Source of the DNA: Polynucleobacter sp. 30F-ANTBAC
GTDB taxonomy: Bacteria; Pseudomonadota; Gammaproteobacteria; Burkholderiales; Burkholderiaceae
Assembly: GCF_018882385.1 (NCBI RefSeq)
Contig: NZ_JACVON010000001.1
Location: forward strand, 44,844-108,843
Length of the DNA stretch: 64,000 nucleotides
Direction: 5' to 3'
The position numbers and the translations under genes are program-made. The notes beneath the pieces are model-generated. The model searched no databases. It was given only the letters and a program-made list of their open reading frames with translations, and was not told where the DNA came from. Position 1 is the first letter of the stretch. Each line of letters starts with the position of its first letter. Positions 1-10,557 of this stretch are shown here, one piece after another.

Positions 1-261
1 CTTGAGAAGATCGCTCTTGAAGACGAATACTTTGTGAGCCGTAAGCTTTATCCTAACGTTGACTTCTACTCAGGTATTGTGCAGCGCGCCCTGGGCATCC
101 CAACAGAAATGTTCACATGTATTTTTGCGCTAGCACGTACAGTAGGTTGGATCTCTCAGTGGGAAGAAATGATCACTGATGCCGAATACAAGATTGGTCG
201 TCCGCGTCAGTTATTCGTTGGCCATGCTACTCGCGCAGTTCAGCCAATCGCTAAGCGTTAA
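1..261 (+). CDS. gltA: Citrate synthase, C-terminal part (gene starts before the window)
   Basis: This is the last 86 codons of a type II citrate synthase, which condenses oxaloacetate and acetyl-CoA at entry to the TCA cycle. The reading frame is open from base 1 and ends at TAA 259-261. The visible sequence holds the C-terminal block of the family: [10 protein letters not shown], then [19 protein letters not shown], then the [10 protein letters not shown] segment. The catalytic His and Asp before and around this block lie partly outside the window. leuC begins 13 bases later on the same strand, so the TCA and leucine genes may be read together. Identification is firm; only the start is missing. 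Confidence 0.95.
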   Translation, partial: LEKIALEDEYFVSRKLYPNVDFYSGIVQRALGIPTEMFTCIFALARTVGWISQWEEMITDAEYKIGRPRQLFVGHATRAVQPIAKR

Positions 262-274
262 TTAAAGGGTCGAC

Positions 275-1687
275 ATGGCACGCACGTTGTACGATAAGTT
301 ATGGGATGACCATGTGGTTCATATGGAAGAGGACGGGACGACCGTCCTCTACATTGACAGACAGTTATTACATGAAGTGACTAGCCCTCAAGCCTTTGAG
401 GGTTTGTCTTTAGCAAAGCGACCTATTTGGCGAAATTCTGCTAATTTGGCTGTTTCAGATCACAACGTTCCAACAACGGATCGGTCTGAAGTGGTCAAAG
501 ACCCTGTATCGCGTTTGCAAATTGATACGTTGGATCAGAATTGCGATTCTTTTGGTATCACGCAATACAAAATGAACGATAAGCGTCAAGGTATTGTGCA
601 TGTAATCGGTCCTGAGCAGGGCGCCACATTGCCTGGCATGACTGTTGTTTGTGGTGACTCTCATACAAGTACACACGGCGCTTTTGGTGCGCTGGCTTTT
701 GGTATTGGTACGTCTGAGGTGGAGCATGTGTTAGCTACTCAGACGTTGCTCATGAAGAAGAGTAAAAACATGTTGGTGCGTGTGAATGGCCAACTTCCTT
801 TGGGATGTTCTGCTAAAGATATCGTTTTAGCAGTTATTGGCAAAATTGGTACAGCAGGTGGTACCGGTTACACCATTGAGTTTGCTGGCGACGCTATTCG
901 CGCACTCTCAATGGAGGGTCGCATGACAGTTTGCAACATGGCCATTGAGGCGGGGGCACGTTCAGGTGTTGTGGGCGTTGATGAAACGACGATCAATTAT
1001 GTCAAAGGTCGACCTTACTCCCCAACTGAAGGTGAGGCGTGGCGTCATGCGCTACAGTACTGGAGAACTTTAAATACGGATGAAGGCGCCTCTTTTGATC
1101 GCACCATTGAGTTGCGCGCTGAAGATATTAAACCTCAAGTTACTTGGGGAACTTCTCCAGAAATGGTTTTGTCGATTGATGATCGCGTACCTGATCCTGA
1201 TAAAGAAAAAGATTCCGTGAAGCGTGAAGCCATGGAACGTGCTTTGGCATATATGGACTTAAAGCCAAATACCCCGATTGAAGCCATCATGGTTGATAAG
1301 GTATTCATTGGCTCTTGCACTAATAGCCGAATTGAAGACATTCGTGCGGCAGCAAGAGTGGTAGAAAGAATCGCTAAAAAAGTTTCTCCATCTGTGAAGT
1401 TGGCGATGGTTGTTCCTGGTTCTGGGCTTGTTAAAGAACAGGCAGAGCGTGAAGGTTTGGATCGTGTATTCAAAGCAGCTGGCTTTGAGTGGCGTGAACC
1501 AGGTTGCTCAATGTGTTTGGCTATGAATGCCGATCGTCTTGAACCAGGTGAGCGTTGCGCATCAACTTCGAATCGAAACTTTGAGGGTCGTCAGGGTAAT
1601 GGCGGAAGAACGCATCTTGTGAGTCCTGCTATGGCAGCTGCTGCTGCGCTTGAAGGTCACTTTGTTGATGTTCGTAAAATAGCTTAA
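275..1687 (+). CDS. leuC: 3-isopropylmalate dehydratase large subunit
   Basis: LeuC is the iron-sulfur subunit of isopropylmalate isomerase, which converts 2- to 3-isopropylmalate in leucine synthesis, in the cytoplasm. The 470-residue length is normal for the family. The three Cys ligands of the 4Fe-4S cluster are visible: C348 in IGSCTNSR, and C411 and C414 in [10 protein letters not shown]. The substrate-binding [11 protein letters not shown] motif and the [12 protein letters not shown] motif lie in the N-terminal third. The start ATG follows an AAAGGG ribosome site. It heads leuC-(lipoprotein)-leuD-leuB and needs LeuD as partner. Confidence 0.97.
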   Translation: MARTLYDKLWDDHVVHMEEDGTTVLYIDRQLLHEVTSPQAFEGLSLAKRPIWRNSANLAVSDHNVPTTDRSEVVKDPVSRLQIDTLDQNCDSFGITQYKMNDKRQGIVHVIGPEQGATLPGMTVVCGDSHTSTHGAFGALAFGIGTSEVEHVLATQTLLMKKSKNMLVRVNGQLPLGCSAKDIVLAVIGKIGTAGGTGYTIEFAGDAIRALSMEGRMTVCNMAIEAGARSGVVGVDETTINYVKGRPYSPTEGEAWRHALQYWRTLNTDEGASFDRTIELRAEDIKPQVTWGTSPEMVLSIDDRVPDPDKEKDSVKREAMERALAYMDLKPNTPIEAIMVDKVFIGSCTNSRIEDIRAAARVVERIAKKVSPSVKLAMVVPGSGLVKEQAEREGLDRVFKAAGFEWREPGCSMCLAMNADRLEPGERCASTSNRNFEGRQGNGGRTHLVSPAMAAAAALEGHFVDVRKIA

Positions 1688-1702
1688 CGATTGGAGACAT
1701 TA

Positions 1703-1888
1703 ATGACTAAAACTATAAAAATTACTTGCTTGTTGGCATTGGCCTTTTCTCTTGGTGCCTGTAACACCATGGCTGGCTTAGGACAAGATTTACAAAACTT
1801 AGGTCGCACAATGGAAACAAGTGGCGCCAAAGATAACTCTAAAAATGATGCCAACTCATCTGGCGTTGTTGTTACCCCCATTAAATAA
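1703..1888 (+). CDS. Entericidin-like small lipoprotein inside the leu operon
   Basis: A 61-residue protein with a lipoprotein signal: charged MTKTIK start, hydrophobic CLLALAFS core and lipobox LGAC, so Cys19 would be lipidated. The mature part ([21 protein letters not shown]) resembles entericidin A/B, the small envelope lipoproteins. ATG 1703 is chosen because GGAG lies 6-7 bases upstream; an in-frame TTG at 1691 would only add four residues ahead of the charged region. Its stop TAA overlaps the leuD start by one base (TAATG), so leuD translation may be coupled to it. The role in this position is unknown; in E. coli entericidins belong to a stress-linked antidote/toxin pair. Confidence 0.8.
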   Translation: MTKTIKITCLLALAFSLGACNTMAGLGQDLQNLGRTMETSGAKDNSKNDANSSGVVVTPIK

Positions 1889-2535
1889 TGCAAAAGTTTA
1901 CTGTTCACCAAGGCTTGGTTGTTCCACTGGATCGTGAGAACGTGGATACCGATGCCATCATTCCAAAGCAATTCTTAAAATCCATTAAGAGAACTGGTTT
2001 CGGCCAAAACTTATTTGATGAGTGGCGTTACTTAGACCAGGGCGAACCTGGACAAGATTGCACTAATCGCCCATTGAATCCTGATTTTGTTTTGAATCAA
2101 GCGCGTTATAAAGGCGGCAGTATTCTTTTGGCACGTCAAAACTTTGGTTGCGGTAGTTCGCGTGAGCATGCGCCATGGGCGCTCGAGCAATATGGTTTCA
2201 GGGCGGTGATTGCACCAAGTTTTGCAGACATATTTTTTAATAACTGTTACAAAAATGGTTTATTGCCGATTGTTCTATCGGCACAGCAGGTGGATCACTT
2301 ATTTAATGAAACGCTGGCCTTTAATGGTTATCAGCTCACTATTGACTTAGAGAAGCAGCAGGTCATTGCGCCTGATGGCAAGTCATATGATTTTGAAATT
2401 GCTTCATTTAGAAAATATTGCATGATCAACGGTTTGGATGATATTGGTTTAACTTTGCGTCACGCCGATAAAATCAAGGCCTATGAATCAGAGCGCATCT
2501 TGAAGATGCCGTGGCTTAGCACCAAACTCCCATAA
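1888..2535 (+). CDS. leuD: 3-isopropylmalate dehydratase small subunit
   Basis: LeuD is the swivel-domain partner of LeuC in the leucine pathway. The 215-residue length is usual for the proteobacterial form. Family motifs are present: [20 protein letters not shown] at the N terminus, [15 protein letters not shown] around residue 90, and the following [19 protein letters not shown]. The ATG shares its first base with the stop codon of the preceding lipoprotein gene, so the start is probably reached by re-initiation. leuB follows after 18 bases. Confidence 0.97.
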   Translation: MQKFTVHQGLVVPLDRENVDTDAIIPKQFLKSIKRTGFGQNLFDEWRYLDQGEPGQDCTNRPLNPDFVLNQARYKGGSILLARQNFGCGSSREHAPWALEQYGFRAVIAPSFADIFFNNCYKNGLLPIVLSAQQVDHLFNETLAFNGYQLTIDLEKQQVIAPDGKSYDFEIASFRKYCMINGLDDIGLTLRHADKIKAYESERILKMPWLSTKLP

Positions 2536-2553
2536 TTTGTTTTAAGGTTTGAT

Positions 2554-3621
2554 ATGAAAATTGCAGTTTTGCCAGGTGATGGCATTGGTACAGAAATTGT
2601 TGCTGAAGCCGTAAAGGTGCTTAACGCTTTAGGTGAATCTTTTGAGATGGAGACTGCTCCTGTTGGTGGAGCGGGCTATGAAGCTAAAGGACACCCTTTA
2701 CCTGAAGAAACTCTTAAGTTGGCTAAAGAAGCCGATGCTATCTTATTTGGTGCAGTAGGTGATTGGAAGTACGACACCTTGGCGCGAGAGTTGCGACCTG
2801 AACAAGCGATTCTTGGTTTGCGCAAACACCTCAATTTATTTGCTAATTTACGACCAGCTATTTGTTATCCAGAGTTAACAGCTGCATCCTCCTTAAAACC
2901 AGAGATTATTGCTGGCCTCAACATACTAATTATTAGAGAGTTAAATGGGGATATCTACTTTGGATCTCCTAAGGGTATTCGTACAGCAACTGATGGTTTA
3001 TTCCCTGGCGCTCGTGAAGGCTTTGATACGATGCGTTATAGCGAGCCAGAAGTTGAGCGCATTGCTCACGTGGCATTCCAGGCTGCGCAGAAGCGTGATA
3101 AACGAGTTTGCAGTGTGGATAAATCAAACGTATTGGAGACTTTCCAGTTATGGAAAGAAGTAGTGATCAGAGTTGGTAAAGAATATCCAGATGTTGAGTT
3201 AACTCATATGTATGTGGATAACGCAGCGATGCAGTTAGTCAAAGCACCCAAGGCTTTTGATGTGATCGTAACTGGAAATATGTTTGGAGATATCCTGTCG
3301 GATGAGGCGGCAATGTTGACAGGTTCAATTGGCATGCTTCCATCTGCTTCATTGGATAAGAGCAATAAGGGTCTCTATGAGCCAAGTCATGGTTCTGCTC
3401 CTGACATTGCTGGCAAAGGCATCGCGAATCCATTGGCAACAATTTTGTCTGCAGCCATGATGTTACGTTTCTCATTGGGTAAGGCAGAGCAAGCTGATCG
3501 TATTGAAGCAGCTGTGCAAAAAGTTTTAGCTCAAGGTTATAGAACAGGTGATATCAAAACTGAGGGCTGCCAGCTTGTGGGAACTCGTGAAATGGGCGAA
3601 GCTGTTCTCAAAGCTCTGTAA
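2554..3621 (+). CDS. leuB: 3-isopropylmalate dehydrogenase
   Basis: LeuB oxidises and decarboxylates 3-isopropylmalate to 2-oxoisocaproate with NAD+, the third committed leucine step. The 355 residues match the family. The N terminus [15 protein letters not shown], the substrate arginines around [22 protein letters not shown], the YVDNAAMQL metal/substrate segment, and the [14 protein letters not shown] and [14 protein letters not shown] blocks are all visible. An AAGG site precedes the ATG. It closes the leu gene set; leuA is not in the window. Confidence 0.97.
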   Translation: MKIAVLPGDGIGTEIVAEAVKVLNALGESFEMETAPVGGAGYEAKGHPLPEETLKLAKEADAILFGAVGDWKYDTLARELRPEQAILGLRKHLNLFANLRPAICYPELTAASSLKPEIIAGLNILIIRELNGDIYFGSPKGIRTATDGLFPGAREGFDTMRYSEPEVERIAHVAFQAAQKRDKRVCSVDKSNVLETFQLWKEVVIRVGKEYPDVELTHMYVDNAAMQLVKAPKAFDVIVTGNMFGDILSDEAAMLTGSIGMLPSASLDKSNKGLYEPSHGSAPDIAGKGIANPLATILSAAMMLRFSLGKAEQADRIEAAVQKVLAQGYRTGDIKTEGCQLVGTREMGEAVLKAL

Positions 3622-3694
3622 TATAGATGCCCCTGAGGCATAAAAACAATAGTTACAAATTAATTAACTCATTTATTTAAAGATAGGTGTCGTG

Positions 3695-4828
3695 ATGGCA
3701 ACTCCATTGGTTGGTTTAGTTGGTTGGCGTGGGATGGTTGGTAGTGTGTTGATGCAGCGCATGCAAGATGAGGGCGACTTTGCTCTGATTGAACCTGTTT
3801 TCTTCAGTACCAGCAACGCAGGTGGCCCAGCTCCAGCAATGGCTAAAAATGAGAAGAAGCTTTACGCTGCTGACGATATTGAGGCATTAAAGCGTTGCGA
3901 CATGATCATCACTTGTCAGGGCGGTGACTACACCAAGGAAGTCTATCCAAAGATTCGTGCGGCCGGCTGGAAAGGTCACTGGATTGATGCGGCCAGCTCA
4001 TTGCGTATGGTCGACGAGTCAGTGATTGTTTTAGATCCTGTTAATCGCCCTGTGATTGACTCTGCGATTTCTAAAGGCGGTAACTTATGGGTGGGCGGCA
4101 ACTGTACCGTTAGCTTGATGTTGATGGCGATGGGTGGTTTGTTTCGCGAGAACATGATTGAGTGGGTCAGTGCTATGACTTACCAAGCTGCTTCAGGTGC
4201 TGGCGCGCAAAACATGCGTGAGTTGTTATCGCAAATGGGCGCTTTGCATGATGCAGTAAAGACTGAGTTAGCCGATCCTGCTTCTGCCATTTTGGATATT
4301 GATCGCAAAGTTTCTGAAACTATGCGCTCAGCAGATTTTCCAAAGAAAAATTTCCGCAACACGGCGTTAGCGGGCAGTTTGATTCCATGGATTGATGTGC
4401 CTGTTGAAAATGGTCAAACAAAAGAAGAGTGGAAGGGCGGCTCTGAGTGCAACAAGATTTTAGGCAATGCACCATTCCGTACACCAGGTAGCATTCCAAT
4501 TGATGGCTTATGTGTTCGTATCGGGGCAATGCGTTGCCACTCACAAGGCTTGACGATCAAGTTGAAAAAAGACATTCCTTTGGCTGACATTGAAGGCATT
4601 TTGGCTAGTGCGAACGATTGGGTCAAAGTAGTTCCAAATGATCGCGAAATTTCTGAGCGTGATTTAACGCCTGCAGCAGTGACCGGTACATTGACAGTGC
4701 CTGTTGGTCGCTTGCACAAGATGGCGATGGGCCCTGATTATTTAGCTGCATTTACAGTGGGTGACCAGTTATTGTGGGGTGCTGCTGAGCCATTACGTCG
4801 CATGTTACGTATTTTGTTGGAGCGTTAA
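3695..4828 (+). CDS. asd: Aspartate-semialdehyde dehydrogenase
   Basis: Asd reduces aspartyl phosphate to aspartate semialdehyde with NADPH, the branch point to lysine, threonine and methionine. The nucleotide-binding start [19 protein letters not shown] and the catalytic Cys (about residue 137, GGNCTVSLM) are present. The total of 377 residues fits the gamma/betaproteobacterial type. I place the start at ATG 3695; a GTG immediately before it (3692) is also in frame and would add one residue. It is separated from leuB by 73 bases that contain only a small possible hairpin (ATGCC-cctga-GGCAT, 3627-3641). Confidence 0.96.
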   Translation: MATPLVGLVGWRGMVGSVLMQRMQDEGDFALIEPVFFSTSNAGGPAPAMAKNEKKLYAADDIEALKRCDMIITCQGGDYTKEVYPKIRAAGWKGHWIDAASSLRMVDESVIVLDPVNRPVIDSAISKGGNLWVGGNCTVSLMLMAMGGLFRENMIEWVSAMTYQAASGAGAQNMRELLSQMGALHDAVKTELADPASAILDIDRKVSETMRSADFPKKNFRNTALAGSLIPWIDVPVENGQTKEEWKGGSECNKILGNAPFRTPGSIPIDGLCVRIGAMRCHSQGLTIKLKKDIPLADIEGILASANDWVKVVPNDREISERDLTPAAVTGTLTVPVGRLHKMAMGPDYLAAFTVGDQLLWGAAEPLRRMLRILLER

Positions 4829-4830
4829 TT

Positions 4831-6135
4831 TTGGGATTCGTCCAAGCGCTCAGCGTTGGCTTGCTAAGTCTGCTAGTGACTGGGCAAGCTCTTGCTCTAA
4901 GCTTGGGTAACTTAACGGTTCAATCCAAATCCGATCAACCGTTAAAAGCAGAAATTGCGATTCAAGTTAAACCCGATGAACTTGCAACGATTAAAGATCT
5001 TCAGGTAGCACTTTCTACAGCAGAGATTTATCAGCGCTTAGGCATTAGTTCATCAGCCACGCAAGCGCAGCTAAAAGTTAGTCTGTTAAAAGGCTCTAAC
5101 CAAGACCCGGTGGCAGTGCTGATAGCATCCGACGAACGTTTGAGACTTCAAGATGGTGAAGTATTTTTAGATGCACTGATTGAGTTGCGTTGGTCAGCTG
5201 GTTTAGTTCGTCGCGCTTATACCTTGATGGTGGCGGATCAGTCTAAAGTGGAAGTAAAGAGTGGTGACACTCTGACAGAAATCGCGGCACGTGCATTACC
5301 GAACTTTGATGATGCTAATTTGGATCAAGCGCTCATTGCTCTTTATCGTGCTAATCCCCAAGCTTTTGCAGGTGGCAGTATCCATCGCCTAATCGCTGGG
5401 ACGAAACTCAGCATGCCAAGTAAGGCGATGGTTCAAAGTGTTTCCAAAGAGGAAGCAAAAGAAATCGCCAGCTCAGCAGATCAAGCGTACCGTTCTGGAC
5501 AGGCCCAGTTGTCTTTGGCTGAAGTAACAAAATTAACAGTGTCAGGGGATCGCTTGAAAGTCGGACCGGCAGATGGTCTCGAAGGTGATGCCAAGCGTCG
5601 CATGGAAGAGTTGTTGGTTCAAGAAAAAGCTTTGGCAGAGGCCAAGCAAAAAATTATTGAACTTGAGAAAAATATTGCTGATTTAAAAAGCTTGATTCAG
5701 AACCCAGCGAAGCCTGCGGCTCCTGCGCCAGCTGATTGGAAAACTTATATGGGTCCAATCGCTATTGCAGTAGCGACTCTTATTGCGTTGATGGTTTTAT
5801 TAAAGCTTTCTAAGCGTCAAGCTAATCAGGTGAGTCAACCTCGCCATTCAGATGAAGTCGCTGTTCCTCCGCAGGCAGCTCAATTATTTGCAACGTTGGA
5901 CTTGAGCTTGGGTGAGGCGGCTAAAAAGGTTGCTCATTCAAGGTCAGAATTTTTACCGTCTGCAGAAACCTTGAGAGTTAAACTTAATTTGGTTAGGGCT
6001 TATATCACCATTGAAGACTTTAAAGCGGCACGTCAAGCGCTCCATGAGATCTTGTTGGTCAGCACTCAAGTTGACCCTGATTTAACTATTCAAGCCCAAT
6101 CTTTATTGGCTGAGCTCGATCAACGCAGCGCTTGA
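4831..6135 (+). CDS. fimV: FimV-like LysM inner-membrane protein
   Basis: A 434-residue protein of the FimV/HubP type, which anchors polar structures and type IV pilus functions in relatives. It has a signal-like N terminus (residues 1-23, ending ALALS), the FimV N-terminal beta domain, a LysM domain at about 139-198 ([13 protein letters not shown]), a coiled coil at about 250-295, one membrane span at about 308-325 and a short cytoplasmic tail with TPR-like helices. It is much shorter than Pseudomonas FimV, as is common in small betaproteobacterial genomes. The start codon is TTG, two bases after the asd stop; no ATG lies near. Symbol by similarity only. Confidence 0.8.
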   Translation: MGFVQALSVGLLSLLVTGQALALSLGNLTVQSKSDQPLKAEIAIQVKPDELATIKDLQVALSTAEIYQRLGISSSATQAQLKVSLLKGSNQDPVAVLIASDERLRLQDGEVFLDALIELRWSAGLVRRAYTLMVADQSKVEVKSGDTLTEIAARALPNFDDANLDQALIALYRANPQAFAGGSIHRLIAGTKLSMPSKAMVQSVSKEEAKEIASSADQAYRSGQAQLSLAEVTKLTVSGDRLKVGPADGLEGDAKRRMEELLVQEKALAEAKQKIIELEKNIADLKSLIQNPAKPAAPAPADWKTYMGPIAIAVATLIALMVLLKLSKRQANQVSQPRHSDEVAVPPQAAQLFATLDLSLGEAAKKVAHSRSEFLPSAETLRVKLNLVRAYITIEDFKAARQALHEILLVSTQVDPDLTIQAQSLLAELDQRSA

Positions 6136-6136
6136 T

Positions 6137-6961
6137 ATGCGTTTAGCACTGGGATTGCAGTATGACGGTGCCGCCTTCTCTGGTTGGCAAACCCAACCGA
6201 ACGGTCAAACAGTCCAAGACTATTTAGAAAAAGCTCTTCATCAGTTTGTGGGGGATCCTCAGCTACCCCCGATTAAAACAATTACAGCTGGAAGAACTGA
6301 TACGGGTGTTCATGCGCTAGGTCAAGTTGTGCATTTTGATACGGACATCGTGCGTCCCGATATCTCGTGGGTAAGGGGTGTTAACAGTTTCTTGCCAAGC
6401 TCCATGGTGGTGCAATGGGTGAAGCCCGTTTCAGCAGATTTTGATGCGCGTTATTTGGCTTTTGAGCGAACTTATTGTTATGCGCTTTATACGGGGCCTC
6501 AGCCATCCCCTTTAGTTGCCAATAAAGCTGGATACCTGCAGATTCCTCAAGGTCAGTCGTTGAACATGGCTGCTATGCGAGAGGCATCCCAGTGTTTGAT
6601 TGGTGAACAAGATTTCAGTTCTTTCCGGTCATCCGAGTGCCAAAGTAATTCCCCAATTAAAACTCTCTATGAAGTGGGGATTCATGAACAGGGTCCTTGG
6701 GTCTACTTTGTGTTCAGGGGCAGTGCGTTTTTACACCACATGGTCAGAAATTTGGTTGGATCGCTATTAGTAGTTGGTCAAAACAAGGAGCTACCCGCTT
6801 GGTTGAAACAAGTTTTAGATGCCCGAAGTCGCCAAGTGGCTGCCCCAACATTCATGGCGGATGGTTTGTATTTGGTCAGAGTAGGCTATCCTGAGCACTT
6901 TCAGATTCCAGAGCCTGAACTTTCAGGAAGCTTGTTACCTGGTAGTCTATTCAAACCTTAG
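6137..6961 (+). CDS. truA: tRNA pseudouridine(38-40) synthase
   Basis: TruA converts U38-U40 in the anticodon stem-loop of tRNAs to pseudouridine. The catalytic Asp is D55 in the [14 protein letters not shown] motif. The opening [18 protein letters not shown] and the late [17 protein letters not shown] motif are diagnostic. The 274-residue length is normal. It starts one base after the fimV stop, in the usual fimV-truA-trpF order of this group. Confidence 0.97.
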   Translation: MRLALGLQYDGAAFSGWQTQPNGQTVQDYLEKALHQFVGDPQLPPIKTITAGRTDTGVHALGQVVHFDTDIVRPDISWVRGVNSFLPSSMVVQWVKPVSADFDARYLAFERTYCYALYTGPQPSPLVANKAGYLQIPQGQSLNMAAMREASQCLIGEQDFSSFRSSECQSNSPIKTLYEVGIHEQGPWVYFVFRGSAFLHHMVRNLVGSLLVVGQNKELPAWLKQVLDARSRQVAAPTFMADGLYLVRVGYPEHFQIPEPELSGSLLPGSLFKP

Positions 6962-6993
6962 TAAAAGTTATAGAAATAACAAAATTAGATCTT

Positions 6994-7671
6994 ATGGGCC
7001 TTTTAAAACATACTCCTGGCAAAACACGGATCAAATTCTGCGGTTTCACACGCTCAATTGACGTGGATGCTGCCGTGCGCCTGGGGGTAGATGCCTTGGG
7101 CTTTGTCTTTTATGAGCCTAGCCCTCGTTATGTCAGTCCTGAGGTGGCAGCCACTCTGGTGGGTCGAATGCCTGGGGGTATGGATGCCGTTGCTTTGGTG
7201 GTGAACCCCACGGATGAGCAGGTTTTACGCATCAAAGACCGCATGCCTGTGAGTCTCTGGCAGTTCCATGGGGACGAGTCCCCGGAGCGTTGTACTGAAA
7301 TAGCCGATGGCTCTCCTTGGATCAAAGCCGCCAGAATGCAGCCGGGATTCAGACTTGAGGATTTTTCTCTACAATACAGCCAAGCAGCTGGCTTTTTATT
7401 GGATGCCTTTGTTGAAGGCTACGGTGGAGGCGGGCATGTATTCGATTGGTCTTTGATACCGGAATTATGGGCAAAAGAAAACGCGCATCGGGTCGTTTTG
7501 AGTGGTGGATTGAACACGCACAACGTGGGCGAGGGAATCTCACACCTTCAACCTTGTGCCGTTGATATCTCAAGCGGGATAGAAATAGCTAAAGGTCAAA
7601 AAAGCCCTGAGTTAATGCAGGCGTTTATTCAAGCTGTTCGGGATGCTGATGCCAGCATCCTCCCTATATAA
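6994..7671 (+). CDS. trpF: Phosphoribosylanthranilate isomerase
   Basis: TrpF performs the Amadori rearrangement of phosphoribosylanthranilate in tryptophan synthesis. The family start TRIKFCGFTRSIDVDAA contains the catalytic Cys, and the LDAFVEGYGGGGHVFDW and VVLSGGLN blocks form the phosphate-binding end of the TIM barrel, with the catalytic Asp in LLDAF. The 225 residues include about 10 extra at the N terminus before the conserved part, so a later start is not excluded. trpB follows 12 bases later. Confidence 0.95.
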   Translation: MGLLKHTPGKTRIKFCGFTRSIDVDAAVRLGVDALGFVFYEPSPRYVSPEVAATLVGRMPGGMDAVALVVNPTDEQVLRIKDRMPVSLWQFHGDESPERCTEIADGSPWIKAARMQPGFRLEDFSLQYSQAAGFLLDAFVEGYGGGGHVFDWSLIPELWAKENAHRVVLSGGLNTHNVGEGISHLQPCAVDISSGIEIAKGQKSPELMQAFIQAVRDADASILPI

Positions 7672-7683
7672 AAGGTCAAGACT

Positions 7684-8877
7684 ATGTATGATTTTCCAGA
7701 CATCAGAGGTCACTTTGGACCCTATGGTGGTGTGTTCGTTTCTGAGACATTGATGTATGCCTTAAATGAACTCAAAGAGACTTATGCCAAGTACCAGCAT
7801 GATCCTGAGTTCATGGCCGAGTTCCATTCAGAGTTAAAACATTTCGTCGGTCGTCCATCACCGGTTTACCACGCTAAGCGTTGGAGCGACATGGTGGGTG
7901 GGGCTCAGATTTACTTCAAGCGTGAAGATCTCAACCACACCGGTGCCCATAAGATTAACAACGTGATTGGTCAAGCTATGTTGGCCAAGCGCATGGGTAA
8001 AAAGCGCATCATTGCCGAAACCGGTGCGGGTCAACATGGTGTGGCAACCGCCACCATCTGCGCTCGTATGGGTCTTGAGTGCATCGTTTACCAAGGTGCT
8101 GTGGATGTGGCTCGCCAAGCTCAAAACGTTTACCGTATGAAGCTCTTGGGCGCCACAGTTGTTCCAGTGGAATCAGGTACTAAGACGTTAAAAGACGCGC
8201 TGAATGAAGCCATGCGCGATTGGGTAACCAACGTGGAAAGTACTTTTTATATTATTGGTACTGTTGCTGGTCCTCATCCTTATCCGATGATGGTGCGCGA
8301 CTTCCAAAGCGTAATTGGTGAAGAGTGCAAAGTGCAAATGCCAGAAATGATTGGTCGTCAACCGGACTACGTGATGGCTTGCGTAGGTGGCGGTTCCAAT
8401 GCAATGGGTATTTTCTATCCGTACATCGATGTGCCGGACGTCAAGTTGATTGGTGTTGAGGCAGCAGGTCGTGGCTTAAATACCAAGGATCATTCTGCTG
8501 CTTTGGTCGCTGGTTCTCCAGGCGTTCTCCATGGTAATCGCACTTATTTATTACAAAATGAAGATGGTCAGATTGCAGAAACGCATTCCATCTCAGCAGG
8601 CATGGACTATCCCGGGGTTGGTCCCGAGCACGCTTGGTTGAAGGACTCTAAGAGAGCGGAGTACGTTGCCATTACAGACGAAGAGGCGCTCAAAGCTTTT
8701 CATGATTGCTGCCGTATTGAGGGCATCATCCCAGCTTTAGAGACAAGTCATGCGATTGCTTATGCTTGCAAGTTGGCCGCCACGTTGCCAAAAGACAAAA
8801 CCATTTTGGTTAATATCTCCGGTCGTGGTGATAAGGATATGCACACGGTAGCCCAAGAATCAGGTTTGAAGTTTTAG
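7684..8877 (+). CDS. trpB: Tryptophan synthase beta chain
   Basis: TrpB joins indole with serine to make tryptophan, using PLP. The PLP lysine is K90 in HTGAHKINN, and the phosphate-binding glycine loop is GGGSNAMG. The ETGAGQHG loop and the C-terminal SGRGDKDM are also present. The 397 residues are standard. It forms an operon with trpF and trpA (gaps of 12 and 8 bases) and works as an alpha2-beta2 complex with TrpA, with indole channelled between the sites. Confidence 0.98.
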   Translation: MYDFPDIRGHFGPYGGVFVSETLMYALNELKETYAKYQHDPEFMAEFHSELKHFVGRPSPVYHAKRWSDMVGGAQIYFKREDLNHTGAHKINNVIGQAMLAKRMGKKRIIAETGAGQHGVATATICARMGLECIVYQGAVDVARQAQNVYRMKLLGATVVPVESGTKTLKDALNEAMRDWVTNVESTFYIIGTVAGPHPYPMMVRDFQSVIGEECKVQMPEMIGRQPDYVMACVGGGSNAMGIFYPYIDVPDVKLIGVEAAGRGLNTKDHSAALVAGSPGVLHGNRTYLLQNEDGQIAETHSISAGMDYPGVGPEHAWLKDSKRAEYVAITDEEALKAFHDCCRIEGIIPALETSHAIAYACKLAATLPKDKTILVNISGRGDKDMHTVAQESGLKF

Positions 8878-8885
8878 GAATTGAG

Positions 8886-9683
8886 ATGTCAAAAATTGCA
8901 AAAGTATTTGCTGACTTAAAAGCACAAGGACGTAAAGGTCTCGTTCCATTCATCACGGCAGGTGATCCAGAGCCAGGTATCACTCTAGAGTTATTGCATG
9001 CTCTCGTAAGAGGTGGTGCGGATGTGATTGAGTTGGGTATTCCTTTCTCAGACCCGATGGCAGATGGTCCAGTGATTCAACGAGCTTCTGAGCGTGCTTT
9101 GTCTCATGGCATGAGCTTGAAGCATGTGATTGAGATTGTGAAAGAGTTCCGCCAAACCAATACCGACACGCCGGTTGTTTTGATGGGCTATGCCAATCCG
9201 ATCGAACACATGGGGACAGAGACTTTTGTAAGAACAGCTAAAGACGCCGGTGTTGATGGTGTTTTGGTGGTGGATTACCCCCCTGAGGAGTGCGAAGACT
9301 TTGCTTTCCAGTGCAAAAAGGCCGGAATTGACCCCATTTTCCTCTTGGCGCCAACTTCCTCCCAGGATCGTATTGACCAGGTGGGTAAAGTGGCATCTGG
9401 CTATATTTACTACGTTTCTCTCAAAGGGGTGACGGGATCCGCCAATTTGGATACCAAGGCTGTGGCGGGAATTATTCCCCAAATTAGGGCTGCTTCTGAG
9501 GTGCCAATTGCGGTGGGATTTGGCATTAGAGATGCTGCATCTGCCGTAGCTATTGGCCAAACAGCCGATGCAGTGGTTATTGGTAGCAGAATTGTCCAAT
9601 TATTAGAGGAAACCCCTAGCTCACAGAGAGTACAATGCTTGGAACGTTTCCTTCGGGACATTCGCGAGGCTTTGGACAAATAA
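8886..9683 (+). CDS. trpA: Tryptophan synthase alpha chain
   Basis: TrpA cleaves indole-3-glycerol phosphate to indole. The catalytic Glu and Asp lie in the block [18 protein letters not shown], and the phosphate-binding VGFGI and GSRIV segments are near the C terminus. The 265-residue length fits. accD begins one base after the stop, so trpFBA-accD-folC is probably one transcript, an arrangement common in beta- and gammaproteobacteria. Confidence 0.98.
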   Translation: MSKIAKVFADLKAQGRKGLVPFITAGDPEPGITLELLHALVRGGADVIELGIPFSDPMADGPVIQRASERALSHGMSLKHVIEIVKEFRQTNTDTPVVLMGYANPIEHMGTETFVRTAKDAGVDGVLVVDYPPEECEDFAFQCKKAGIDPIFLLAPTSSQDRIDQVGKVASGYIYYVSLKGVTGSANLDTKAVAGIIPQIRAASEVPIAVGFGIRDAASAVAIGQTADAVVIGSRIVQLLEETPSSQRVQCLERFLRDIREALDK

Positions 9684-9684
9684 T

Positions 9685-10557
9685 ATGAGTTGGTTAGACA
9701 AACTACTTCCACCTAGTATTCAACATACTGATCCTGCACAACGTAAAACTGTGCCTGAAGGTTTATGGGTGAAGTGCCCATCCTGTGAAGCGGTTCTCTA
9801 TCGCAACGATATCGAAGCCAATCTGCACGTTTGCCCTAAGTGTGACCACCATATGCGCATCAATGCACGTGAGCGTCTTGACAAGTTGCTTGACCAAGAA
9901 GGTCGTCATGAGATTGGGCAAGAAGTTCTACCGATTGACCCTCTTAAATTTAAAGATACTAAAAAATACCCTGATCGCCTAAAAGACGCGATTGATACTA
10001 CTGGCGAGACGGATGCCATGGTGGTAATGTCAGGTTCTATCCATTCGATCCCTGTCGTTATTGCTTGTTTTGAATTTGAGTTCATGGGTGGCTCTATGGG
10101 TTCTGTGGTGGGCGAGCGTTTTGTTCGTGGTGCCCAGATGGCTTTGGAGCAAAAAGTACCCTTTATTTGCGTTAGCGCAACAGGTGGCGCACGTATGCAA
10201 GAGAGTCTTCTTTCTCTCATGCAAATGGCTAAGACCAATGCCATGTTGGTTAAGTTAGCTCATGCTCGACTCCCTTACATCAGCGTTCTAACTGATCCAA
10301 CCATGGGTGGTATTTCTGCCAGTTTTGCCTTTATGGGTGATGTGGTGATGGCTGAGCCAAAGGCTTTAATTGGTTTTGCTGGTCCACGCGTGATTGAGCA
10401 GACTGTTCGTGAAAAATTACCTGAAGGCTTCCAGCGTTCGGAGTTTTTGATGCAAAAAGGTGGCATTGACATGATTGTTGATCGTCGTCAGATGCGCCAA
10501 GAGATTGCACAGTTGTTGGCTCTTTTGCTAAAGCAGCCAAGCGACACTGTTGCCTAA
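9685..10557 (+). CDS. accD: Acetyl-CoA carboxylase carboxyltransferase beta subunit
   Basis: AccD, with AccA, transfers the carboxyl group from biotin to acetyl-CoA to give malonyl-CoA for fatty-acid synthesis. An N-terminal zinc ribbon is visible as CPSC at about residues 31-34 and CPKC at 50-53. The carboxyltransferase core contains [15 protein letters not shown] and the oxyanion-hole segment [10 protein letters not shown]. The 290 residues are standard. The end overlaps the folC start by 8 bases. Confidence 0.98.
   Translation: MSWLDKLLPPSIQHTDPAQRKTVPEGLWVKCPSCEAVLYRNDIEANLHVCPKCDHHMRINARERLDKLLDQEGRHEIGQEVLPIDPLKFKDTKKYPDRLKDAIDTTGETDAMVVMSGSIHSIPVVIACFEFEFMGGSMGSVVGERFVRGAQMALEQKVPFICVSATGGARMQESLLSLMQMAKTNAMLVKLAHARLPYISVLTDPTMGGISASFAFMGDVVMAEPKALIGFAGPRVIEQTVREKLPEGFQRSEFLMQKGGIDMIVDRRQMRQEIAQLLALLLKQPSDTVA

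Noticed and set aside
9048..9599. A 183-codon open frame antisense to trpA
   Set aside because: It lies wholly inside trpA, has no ribosome site and a composition (His/Asn/Ser-rich) typical of antisense frames.
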